7,896 bases of DNA, taken from an uncultured Methylococcaceae bacterium. Lineage in GTDB: Bacteria; Pseudomonadota; Gammaproteobacteria; Methylococcales; Methylomonadaceae. The position numbers and the translations under genes were made by a program. The stretch is taken from the NCBI GenBank assembly GCA_903839795.1, contig CAIMDR010000554.1, positions 1 to 7,896 on the forward strand, given 5' to 3'. Below the pieces are notes generated by a model. The model worked only from the letters and a program-made list of their open reading frames with translations. It made no database searches and was not told the DNA's origin. Below, one piece after another: positions 1 through 7,015 of this stretch (positions are counted from its first letter, which is position 1; every line of letters starts with the position of its first letter).

Positions 1-154
1 GATTCTGGCATCTTGAACACCTATTCTGGCAATCTGAACACCGATTCTGGAAAATCCAGAAAAGTGTTCAGCTTGAAACCAGAATCAGTGTTCAACTTGT
101 TTCAGAATAGGTGTTCAGATTGGAGCAGAATGGGTGTTCAGGTTGAGCCAGAAT
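1..154. mobile_element. IS21-family-like end: array of degenerate 21-bp repeats
   Basis: Two units of the form ATTCTGGC-N4/5-TGAACACC lie at 2-21 and 23-42. A half unit at 44-50 starts a small palindrome (TTCTGG 45-50, CCAGAA 56-61). Four units in the opposite orientation, GTGTTCA-N8/9-CAGAAT, follow at 64-85, 88-108, 111-131 and 134-154, with a period of 23-24 bp. Multiple short repeats with outer TGTTCA/TGAACA motifs are typical of the ends of IS21-family elements (IstA/IstB), where the transposase binds; this link is from memory of the family. No istA or istB is present, so either the element lies to the left of the window or this is an orphan end. The array stops about 120 bp beyond the alr stop codon. 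An unrelated repeat family cannot be excluded. Confidence 0.55.
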
Positions 155-188
155 ATGCAGTACTCCATTTTTAACGAATTAAGCGTCT

Positions 189-221
189 AAAAAAACTTGC
201 CCCGAAGAGATTGGAGGCCAA
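189..221 (-). terminator. Probable intrinsic terminator of the dnaB-alr unit
   Basis: Read on the minus strand, TTGGCCTCC can pair with GGGGCAA with two single-base bulges across a loop of about 9 nt. The stem is followed by G and seven T (A-tract at 189-195 on the plus strand). It lies about 55 bp past the alr stop codon, where a terminator is expected. A competing smaller hairpin, ATTGG-AGG-CCAAT at 210-222, shares part of the stem. The bulges lower confidence. Confidence 0.5.
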
Positions 222-273
222 TATCCACAATCTGTATCTGCTGCTAGCCCTGTTTTTTTCGTTGCCCGCATGC

Positions 274-1380
274 TTACAACGCAGTCTTCTCAACAATCTG
301 CACTCGTTGGGTTACGCCACACACAAGGGTGTAGGGTATGGTATCGGCACAGACGGCAATTTCTTCAACGGGCAAGCCATCTCCCCACAAGGTCACCGGG
401 TCACCGGGTTTTGCATGGGGTTGCGCTTCCAAATCAACAGTAATCATATCCATGGATACTCGACCAATCAGCGGAACACGCTGTCCGTTAACCAGCACGG
501 GCGTTCCTGATTTGGCATAACGGGGATAACCATCCCCATAACCAATGGCGACAATACCCAATGTGGTCGACTTTTCACAAATCCATGAACCTGCATAACC
601 GACTTTATCACCTTTGGCTATGGGTTTTACCGCTATCAATCGTGAATGTAAACTCATAATGGGCTTTAACCCCAGTTGCTCGCCGGTACTATCTGAAAAC
701 GGTGAAATACCATATAACATAACACCAGGCCGCACCCAATCGGTTAAGGCTTCTTTCCAAGCTAAAATACCCGCCGAGTTGGCAATACTACGCTCATTTT
801 TAGACTCTACATCAGGCGGCGCTAGCGCCGACAGCGTTTCATTAAACAAACTAATTTGTTTAAGCGTGACAGGATCTTGCTTATCATCTGCATTGGCTAA
901 ATGCGTCATCAAACTGATTGGCTGCTTGACGATGGGGCACTGGTTTAAACGCTGGTAAACTGTGTCAAGTTCGTTGGCTTTAAAGCCCAGACGATTCATG
1001 CCGGTATCAAATTTTAACCAGATAGCACAAAGGTCTTGCTCCGTTCTGCTTTCAAAAATGTCTACTTGGGTAAAAGAATGCACCACAGGATCCAATTGAT
1101 AAAGCAATAACTCATCTAATTCTTCAGCGCAAGTAAAGCCTTCCAACACCGCAATCCGGTTTTTAATTCCGGCTTTACGCAAACGAATCCCTTCATCCAC
1201 CCGCGCCACGGCAAAGGCATCGACCGTTTGCAAGGCGTCAGCAATCCGCAGTAAACCATGCCCATAACCATTGGCCTTGATAACGGCCATGATTTTTGCC
1301 TCCGGCGCGTAATAACGAACCCTTTGCAAGTTATGCTGCATAGCATCCAGATTAAGTACCGCGTAAGCTGCCGGCCTCAT
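274..1380 (-). CDS. alr: Alanine racemase
   Basis: PLP-dependent cytoplasmic enzyme that interconverts L- and D-alanine and supplies D-Ala for peptidoglycan. The 368 residues match the usual family length and both ends look intact. The N-terminal TIM-barrel carries the PLP-lysine motif AVIKANGYGHG (K35). KFDTGMNRLG (123-132) and the IANSAG segment (199-204) are family blocks. The second catalytic base is Tyr262 in VGYAGSW, followed by IGYGDGYPR (279-287) and RVSMDM (307-312) in the C-terminal beta domain. The ATG overlaps the dnaB stop codon by 4 bp (ATGA), so translation is probably coupled to dnaB. It is the last gene of the unit and is followed by a likely terminator. A catabolic DadX role is possible by sequence alone, but no dadA is adjacent and the dnaB-alr order argues for the biosynthetic enzyme. 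Confidence 0.96.
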   Translation of the reverse strand: MRPAAYAVLNLDAMQHNLQRVRYYAPEAKIMAVIKANGYGHGLLRIADALQTVDAFAVARVDEGIRLRKAGIKNRIAVLEGFTCAEELDELLLYQLDPVVHSFTQVDIFESRTEQDLCAIWLKFDTGMNRLGFKANELDTVYQRLNQCPIVKQPISLMTHLANADDKQDPVTLKQISLFNETLSALAPPDVESKNERSIANSAGILAWKEALTDWVRPGVMLYGISPFSDSTGEQLGLKPIMSLHSRLIAVKPIAKGDKVGYAGSWICEKSTTLGIVAIGYGDGYPRYAKSGTPVLVNGQRVPLIGRVSMDMITVDLEAQPHAKPGDPVTLWGDGLPVEEIAVCADTIPYTLVCGVTQRVQIVEKTAL

Positions 1381-2774
1381 TCATAATCTCCTGCGTTATA
1401 GGGCGCTCCGGCAAAATTTTCAAATTTAGTATATTGCCCCATAAAGGTCAATCTAACGGTTCCCAGCGGCCCGTTACGTTGCTTGCCGATAATAATTTCA
1501 GCAATGCCTTTATCAGGACTGTCTTCGTTATACACCTCATCGCGATCAACAAACATAATCAAATCGGCGTCCTGCTCAATAGCACCAGAGTCACGTAAAT
1601 CCGACATTACCGGACGTTTATTGGGGCGTTGTTCCAGGTTTCGGTTAAGCTGTGACAAGGCGATGACGGGTACATTCAACTCTTTAGCCAACGCTTTTAA
1701 GCCTCTGGAAATATCAGATATTTGTTGTACCCGATTGTCACCACTGGAAGGTGATTGCATCAATTGTAAATAATCCACCACAATCAAGCCCAACTGACCA
1801 TGCTCACGCGCCAATCGTCTGGCTCTGGCTCGCACTTCGGTGGGTGATAATGCGGGCGAATCATCAATAAATAATTGCGTACCTGCCAGTAAATTAATAG
1901 CTGAAGTCAAGCGCGGCCAATCATCATCATCCAGCTTGCCGGTTCTGACTTTATGTTGATCAATACGACCCAAGGATGACATCATACGCATCGCGAGTGA
2001 ATCACCCGGCATTTCCATACTAAATACGGCAACCGGTTTATCACTTTTTAGGGCTACATTTTCGGCTATATTCATGGCGATGGTGGTTTTACCCATCGAC
2101 GGCCTGCCCGCCACGATAATTAAATCAGCGGGTTGCAGACCGGAGGTTAATTCATCAAGGTCGGTAAATCCGGTACTCGCACCGGTGATAAAGCCCTCCT
2201 GCTCAAACAGGGTTTCAATTTTATCAACCGCTTGAGCCAATAATGATTTAATGGCGATAAAGCCACCGGCCTGCCCTCTTTGCCGTTGCTCGGCTATTTG
2301 AAAAACCTGCCGCTCCGCATTTTCAAGCAACTCAGAAGTATCACGCCCCTCGGTATTAAAAGCCGAGTCGGAAATTTCAGTACCAATATGAATCAATTGC
2401 CTGAGCACTGACCGATCTCTGACAATATTGGCGTAAGCGACAATGTTGGCCGCACTGGGCGTGTCTTTTGCCAGCATGATTAAATAAGCCAGTCCACCGA
2501 CATTGTCCAACTCGCCGATGGCTTTTAAACCATCAGACAGCGTGATGACATCAAAAGGAATCTGCTTTTCTGCGAGCTCTTCAATTTTTTTGAAAATAAG
2601 CTGGTGACTACGACGATAAAAATCCTTTTCAATGACCTTGTCGGCTATGGCATCCCAAGTCTGGTTATCCAGCATTAATCCACCCAAAACCGATTGTTCG
2701 GCCTGTATGGAATTGGGTGGAACCTTCATGGCATCAAGTGAATAATCACGTTCCATGGAATAATTTTCAGGCAT
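1377..2774 (-). CDS. dnaB: Replicative DNA helicase DnaB
   Basis: Hexameric 5'-3' helicase that unwinds DNA at the replication fork and recruits DnaG primase. The 465 residues are normal for the family, with no intein. The N-terminal helical domain (about 17-120) begins with PPNSIQAEQSVLGG. A linker leads to the RecA-like domain, with Walker A GRPSMGKT (223-230), the block FSMEMP (251-256), Walker B LIVVDYLQL (330-338), ALSQLNRNLEQR (372-383), SDLRDSGAIEQDAD (391-404), and KQRNGP with the presumed arginine finger R433. The first ATG has no good Shine-Dalgarno; a second in-frame ATG lies at codon 7, so the exact start is uncertain by six residues. It is followed by alr with a 4-bp overlap. rplI, commonly found upstream of dnaB in gammaproteobacteria, is not there: the neighbour is a divergent transporter gene 284 bp away. 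Confidence 0.98.
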   Translation of the reverse strand: MPENYSMERDYSLDAMKVPPNSIQAEQSVLGGLMLDNQTWDAIADKVIEKDFYRRSHQLIFKKIEELAEKQIPFDVITLSDGLKAIGELDNVGGLAYLIMLAKDTPSAANIVAYANIVRDRSVLRQLIHIGTEISDSAFNTEGRDTSELLENAERQVFQIAEQRQRGQAGGFIAIKSLLAQAVDKIETLFEQEGFITGASTGFTDLDELTSGLQPADLIIVAGRPSMGKTTIAMNIAENVALKSDKPVAVFSMEMPGDSLAMRMMSSLGRIDQHKVRTGKLDDDDWPRLTSAINLLAGTQLFIDDSPALSPTEVRARARRLAREHGQLGLIVVDYLQLMQSPSSGDNRVQQISDISRGLKALAKELNVPVIALSQLNRNLEQRPNKRPVMSDLRDSGAIEQDADLIMFVDRDEVYNEDSPDKGIAEIIIGKQRNGPLGTVRLTFMGQYTKFENFAGAPYNAGDYE

Positions 2775-2852
2775 GGTTATTAGTTACAAAAAAGATAAAT
2801 GGTAACACGATGAAGGATTTCAGTCATGGGCTTCGCTATTCAAAAATCAAGT

Positions 2853-2903
2853 CCAGCCAATAATTAGCTGGCGACAAAAGCGCGTCATTTCGGCATGAAT
2901 GCC
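2853..2903. repeat. Pair of short inverted repeats, REP-like, in the dnaB/symporter divergent region
   Basis: CCAGC (2853-2857) pairs with GCTGG (2867-2871), and GGCAT (2892-2896) pairs with ATGCC (2899-2903) over a two-base loop. The context GCGTCATTTCGGCAT resembles degenerate REP-type intergenic repeats seen in many proteobacteria, but one copy cannot prove repetition. Neither hairpin is followed by a T-run, so they are not good terminators. The rest of 2775-3058 has no ORF beyond about 17 codons and no promoter I could place with confidence. Confidence 0.3.
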
Positions 2904-3044
2904 TACGTTTTTAGTGTTTGCTCTGAAATAACAGGCTATTTAAGTAAAAAATCCGGTTATTGAGTCCGTATCTATAGGATAATCATAGCGTATCAAGTAC
3001 CCTAAACACCTGAAGCCTTAGAACAGGCACTATCATCATTTTTT

Positions 3045-3049
3045 AGGGA
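3045..3049 (+). promoter_or_regulatory. Ribosome binding site of the GltP-like symporter gene
   Basis: AGGGA lies 9 nt before the ATG at 3059, a normal Shine-Dalgarno spacing. This supports the chosen start over the internal ATG at codon 22, which would fall inside the first membrane helix. Confidence 0.6.
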
Positions 3050-3058
3050 ACTTGACTT

Positions 3059-4327
3059 ATGACCACTCACCCTCAGAATCCAAAACCCAATCGCCAGACG
3101 CTTTATGTTGCCATCGCGCTGATGCTTGGTATTGTAGTTGGCGAAATACTCAATTTGACACTGGGCAGCTCCGACACTACCCAGCCAAACCCTGTACTGA
3201 GTCAGGTCATTGAAGTTTTTTCCGTATTAACGGATATTTTTCTGCGTTTGATAAAAATGATTATCGCCCCGCTGGTGTTTTCAACGCTGGTGGTTGGCAT
3301 GGCTAAAATGGGTGACATTCAGACTGTTGGACGCATCGGTATCAAGGCGCTACTGTGGTTTTTTTCAGCGTCAATTTTTAGCCTGTTGCTGGGCATGTTA
3401 CTGGTGAATGTATTTGAACCAGGAAGTTCTTTGCATATCGCATTACCGCCTATAGGCACAGATACAGGATTAACGCTGGTTAAACCGACACTGGGCAATT
3501 TTGTCTCACATATCTTTCCAAAAAGCATCGTCGAAGCGATGGCGACTAATGAAATTTTGCAAATTGTGGTGTTTTCCATGTTCTTTGGCATTGCCTGCGC
3601 TTCAATCGGCGATCTGGCTAAACCAACGGTCAAGTTACTGGATTCGTTAGCTCACATCATGCTAAAAGTGACCGGCTACGTCATGCATTATGCACCGGTA
3701 GCGGTATTTTCAGCGATGGCCTCGGTTATCGCACAACAGGGCATCGGCGTTCTACTGTCTTATGGCAAATTTATCAGCGAATTTTATTTGGGTCTTATTT
3801 TGCTTTGCAGTGCACTCGGTTGCGTTGGCTTTTTGTTTTTGGGTCGTAGAGTTTTGTCTTTGCTGCGCCATATCCGCGAACCCATGCTGCTGGCTTTTGG
3901 TACGGCCAGCAGCGAGAGCGCTTACCCCAAATTACTACAACAACTGGAACGTTTTGGTTGTGATGAAAAAGTTTGTGGACTGGTCTTGCCTTTAGGCTAT
4001 TCATTTAACCTGGATGGCAGCATGATGTACATGACCTTCGCAGTTTTATTCATTGCCCAAGCTTATGGTATCGACATGGCTTTAAGTGATCAACTCATCA
4101 TGTTACTGGTCTTACTGTTTACCAGTAAAGGCGTGGCAGGCGTACCCAGAGCCTCGTTAATCGTTATCGCCGCAACCTTGTCCATGTTTGATATTCCTGA
4201 AGCCGGTTTGTTACTGTTACTGGGTATCGACCAGGTTTTGGATATGGGACGCAGTGCGACCAATGTGTTTGGCAACAGCATTGCGGCAGCGTTGGTTAGC
4301 AAATGGGAAAAGGCCTTGCGGCATTAA
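3059..4327 (+). CDS. Dicarboxylate/amino acid:cation symporter (DAACS/SDF family, GltP-like)
   Basis: Inner-membrane secondary carrier of the SDF/EAAT fold, 422 residues, full length. Family elements in order: first hydrophobic helix (about 14-36), [15 protein letters not shown] (64-78), the HP1 Ser-rich tip TASSESAYP (282-290), TM7 GYSFNLDGS (313-321), HP2 SKGVAGVPRAS (356-366), and TM8 with D391, D395, R398, N402 and N406 in LDMGRSATNVFGN. By alignment to archaeal GltPh, D395 is the Asp that contacts the substrate amino group and R398 is the Arg that binds the side-chain carboxylate, which favours an acidic amino acid such as aspartate or glutamate. N406 replaces the Na1-site Asp405 of GltPh, as I recall for E. 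coli GltP and DctA, suggesting proton coupling. Substrate is inferred, not shown; a C4-dicarboxylate cannot be excluded. It is divergent from dnaB and upstream of a DUF3592-like gene and dctA on the same strand. Confidence 0.9.
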   Translation: MTTHPQNPKPNRQTLYVAIALMLGIVVGEILNLTLGSSDTTQPNPVLSQVIEVFSVLTDIFLRLIKMIIAPLVFSTLVVGMAKMGDIQTVGRIGIKALLWFFSASIFSLLLGMLLVNVFEPGSSLHIALPPIGTDTGLTLVKPTLGNFVSHIFPKSIVEAMATNEILQIVVFSMFFGIACASIGDLAKPTVKLLDSLAHIMLKVTGYVMHYAPVAVFSAMASVIAQQGIGVLLSYGKFISEFYLGLILLCSALGCVGFLFLGRRVLSLLRHIREPMLLAFGTASSESAYPKLLQQLERFGCDEKVCGLVLPLGYSFNLDGSMMYMTFAVLFIAQAYGIDMALSDQLIMLLVLLFTSKGVAGVPRASLIVIAATLSMFDIPEAGLLLLLGIDQVLDMGRSATNVFGNSIAAALVSKWEKALRH

Positions 4328-4345
4328 CCAATAATTAAATATAGC

Positions 4346-4370
4346 AAACGAAAAAGTATGTTTTACGTTT
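4346..4370 (+). terminator. AT-rich hairpin after the GltP-like gene, possible weak terminator
   Basis: AAACGAAAA pairs with TTTT-A-CGTTT (one bulged A, loop AGTATG at 4355-4360), starting 18 bp past the stop codon and followed by TAATATTAT. The stem is nine base pairs but low in GC and the following T-run is broken, so termination would be partial at best. Confidence 0.3.
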
Positions 4371-4420
4371 TAATATTATCCAGAACTCACGACTTAAAAT
4401 AACTGAAGAAGGTAGTCCTT

Positions 4421-4906
4421 ATCCAAAAAATAAAACTTATAAACTCTGATTCAAGACGTTATCCGTATGAAACGAGAACCATATACAGTGCCATAAATGA
4501 TGTTCTGATATGGATTGTTTTTGCCTTAATTTCTTGGATCGGAACAGTGTTTTCTTACGGGAATTTCAATGCAATAAGTTCTCTCGAAGATTTTTGGACA
4601 AATGATGCGAATCCTTTAACGAGCTTGCTCTTTGGCGCCTTCAGCTTAGCAATAACTATGGGAATTGTGGTAGCTCTGAAGGGTTTGTGGATAGCCATAG
4701 AACTCGAAAAAAAAGGAATTAATATGCAGGGGGAGATTTTTGACCAATGGGTGGAGTGGAGTGATCATCAATTAAATTATAAGGAAACCATGTGGTTGGG
4801 TAAAAAATTATTTTTTGGATCATATAACAATTTGCAAATAGGTGATCGCGTGGCAATCCGCTTTTTGCCTCGCGACCCTAATATTTCAAGACTATATTAT
4901 GGCTAA
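4421..4906 (+). CDS. Small two-helix membrane protein, DUF3592-like; start codon uncertain
   Basis: The frame is open from 4403 (after a TAA at 4400) to the stop at 4904-4906. The only ATG/GTG/TTG in its first half is a GTG at 4547, but this lies inside a clear hydrophobic helix (VLIWIVFALISWIG, coded upstream of and up to that point), so it cannot be the true start. A good Shine-Dalgarno, GAAGAAGG (4405-4412), stands 8 nt before an ATC at 4421, giving about 161 residues; ATC, or ATA at 4430 or 4439, would be rare start codons. TM1 is about residues 28-44 and TM2 about 67-92. A C-terminal soluble domain ends in IGDRVAIRFLPRDPNISRL, the kind of ending seen in DUF3592 proteins (fold of unknown function). 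The gene is more AT-rich than its neighbours. It could be a functional gene with a rare start or one that has lost its ATG. No role is inferred. Confidence 0.6.
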   Translation: MQKIKLINSDSRRYPYETRTIYSAINDVLIWIVFALISWIGTVFSYGNFNAISSLEDFWTNDANPLTSLLFGAFSLAITMGIVVALKGLWIAIELEKKGINMQGEIFDQWVEWSDHQLNYKETMWLGKKLFFGSYNNLQIGDRVAIRFLPRDPNISRLYYG

Positions 4907-4920
4907 TACATTTTAACCCG

Positions 4921-4945
4921 TGCCGTTATAAGGGCAGACTTTTTT
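4921..4945 (+). terminator. Weak terminator-like hairpin after the DUF3592-like gene
   Basis: TGCC (4921-4924) pairs with GGCA (4933-4936), followed by GAC and six T (4940-4945), 14 bp past the stop codon. The four-base stem is short for an intrinsic terminator; the T-run is the main support. Confidence 0.3.
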
Positions 4946-4970
4946 ACCCACATTTATACCCATCAATCGC

Positions 4971-4995
4971 GGGCAAACGATAAAACTGTTAGCCC
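4971..4995 (+). promoter_or_regulatory. Inverted repeat in the dctA leader
   Basis: GGGC-A-AAC (4971-4978) pairs with GTT-A-GCCC (4988-4995): seven base pairs around one A-A mismatch, with a 9-nt loop. It ends 30 bp before the dctA ATG. It could be a leader hairpin or an operator half-site pair. There is no T-run after it, so it is not a standard terminator. Function unknown. Confidence 0.3.
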
Positions 4996-5025
4996 ATACT
5001 AAACACACAACTTTTAAAATCATCC

Positions 5026-6318
<1,293 letters not shown>

Positions 6319-6374
6319 TTAAACTATGGCATCTCAGCAACTTTTGATCTGCCCTACCCCATTGAAAAAAGTGA

Positions 6375-6408
6375 GATAATTTTTAAGACATTATCGACTT
6401 TAATTTTT
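6375..6408. terminator. AT-rich inverted repeat between convergent genes
   Basis: GATAAT (6375-6380) pairs with ATTATC (6390-6395) across nine bases, followed on the plus strand by the T-rich GACTTTAATTTTT. It lies 56 bp past the dctA stop and overlaps the very end of the small minus-strand ORF. The six-base AT-rich stem is weak; it is listed because it sits where dctA transcription should end. Confidence 0.25.
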
Positions 6409-6549
6409 GTTATATATTTTTAAAACCCATTCATAAAACCATACCGGCCGAAACAATACGATCCAAATTAATACTATTGGTGTAATAGGAACAGGGCCAA
6501 TTTCAATTAATGAGGTACACAGAAGAACGATAACACTAAGAATACGCAT
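6400..6549 (-). CDS. Small hydrophobic protein, 49 residues, unknown function
   Basis: The ATG at 6549-6547 opens a 49-codon frame ending in TAA (6402-6400). A stop two codons upstream of the ATG fixes this as the only start. The product is almost entirely hydrophobic: helix MRILSVIVLLCTSLIE, a Pro-rich turn IGPVPITP (17-24), a second hydrophobic stretch IVLIWIVLF, then RPVWFYEWVLKIYNKN with aromatic and basic residues. The E-x-GP-x-PIT turn followed by LFRPxWF looks like a purposeful small-membrane-protein pattern rather than chance, and I have a vague memory of similar short proteobacterial hypotheticals, but I cannot name a family. No good Shine-Dalgarno is visible, which lowers confidence. 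It lies 124 bp downstream of the VF530-type gene on the same strand and could be cotranscribed with it. It accounts for most of the otherwise empty 6319-6673 interval. Confidence 0.55.
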   Translation of the reverse strand: MRILSVIVLLCTSLIEIGPVPITPIVLIWIVLFRPVWFYEWVLKIYNKN

Positions 6550-6599
6550 GGTTTATAACTTTAGGACTGAAGAAATCTAGGTCATCGGGAATATATCAT

Positions 6600-6620
6600 G
6601 TACTTTTGGAATGGAAGTAC
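6600..6620. repeat. Short perfect inverted repeat between two minus-strand genes
   Basis: GTACTT (6600-6605) and AAGTAC (6615-6620) flank nine bases, and two G-U wobbles could extend the stem on the RNA. It is about 50 bp downstream of the VF530-type stop codon and 50 bp upstream of the 49-codon ORF. No T-run follows on either strand, so it is not a clear terminator. The remainder of 6550-6673 shows nothing I can support. Confidence 0.25.
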
Positions 6621-6673
6621 GACAAAGTGCAAGAGACGATAACCGTAAGTTGAAAAATGCGAGTTATCTGCTT

Positions 6674-6898
6674 TTATTCAAAATCATCTTTATTAAGATA
6701 CAATTCTTCAACCCGTGCTCTAGCCCACGGGGTTTTTCTTAAAAACTTTAAACTGGACTTAATACTGGGCTCATAATTAAAACATCTAATGTCAATTATT
6801 TTGCCTAATTCAGTCCAACCATAATAATCTACGAGTTGGATAAGTATGGTTTCCAGAGTGATACCGTGTAGAGGATTGTCCGGTTGCTTGTCGTTCAT
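6674..6898 (-). CDS. VF530 family (DUF2132) small DNA-binding-type protein
   Basis: The 74-residue product matches the whole VF530/DUF2132 pattern as I know it: [22 protein letters not shown] (10-31), then the block [26 protein letters not shown] (35-60) and the ending VEELYL (63-68). The family is named after Vibrio fischeri VF530, whose structure suggested DNA binding; the cellular role is not known. Start: the ATG at 6898 has AGGA (6908-6905) six bases upstream, a good Shine-Dalgarno. It lies 117 bp downstream of the RIO kinase on the same strand, separated by a repeat-rich spacer, so cotranscription is possible but unproven. Length is normal and nothing is missing. Confidence 0.88.
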   Translation of the reverse strand: MNDKQPDNPLHGITLETILIQLVDYYGWTELGKIIDIRCFNYEPSIKSSLKFLRKTPWARARVEELYLNKDDFE

Positions 6899-6946
6899 AA
6901 GATGTCCTGATAAAGGGAGATTAGGTTCAAGGTAAAGAGTTCATGG

Positions 6947-6967
6947 CTTAAAGCTTAAAGCTTAAAG
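6947..6967. repeat. Tandem heptamer CTTAAAG x3
   Basis: Three perfect copies of CTTAAAG stand head to tail and a partial fourth (CT) follows. The tract is in the 117-bp spacer between the RIO kinase and the VF530-type gene. Farther right, 6982-7023 is a pyrimidine-rich run with repeated TTTATC/TTTCACC/TTTACC-like words, and AAGGTAAA (6929-6936) is the inverse of TTTACCTT (7009-7016). The tract looks like a product of replication slippage and could vary in copy number between strains. Confidence 0.8.
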
Positions 6968-7015
6968 CTAAAAACAATCACTTGTCTTTTATCTTTCACC
7001 TTAAACCATTTACCT

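Noticed and set aside
1..154. CRISPR array
   Set aside because: The repeats are degenerate, lie in both orientations and have almost no spacers between them.
211..958. Plus-strand open frames of 60-114 codons across the alr region
   Set aside because: They are antisense to alr, whose motifs are unmistakable on the minus strand; they carry no recognisable domain.
1116..1346. Second minus-strand frame of 76 codons inside alr
   Set aside because: It is a frame-shifted shadow of alr itself, with no independent signal.
2960..2988. Sigma-70 promoter TTGAGT / GATAAT for the GltP-like gene
   Set aside because: The spacing between the two boxes is only 12 bp, and a 17-bp spacing gives a poor -10 match.
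3319..4302. Minus-strand and alternative plus-strand frames within the GltP-like gene
   Set aside because: All overlap a full-length, motif-complete symporter and look like mirror products of its hydrophobic codons.
4467..4496. ATG at 4467 as start of the DUF3592-like gene
   Set aside because: It is in another frame and reaches a stop after nine codons; using it would need a frameshift for which I see no slippery site.
4547..4906. GTG at 4547 as start of the DUF3592-like gene
   Set aside because: It cuts through the first membrane helix, has no Shine-Dalgarno, and the frame stays open with plausible protein upstream.
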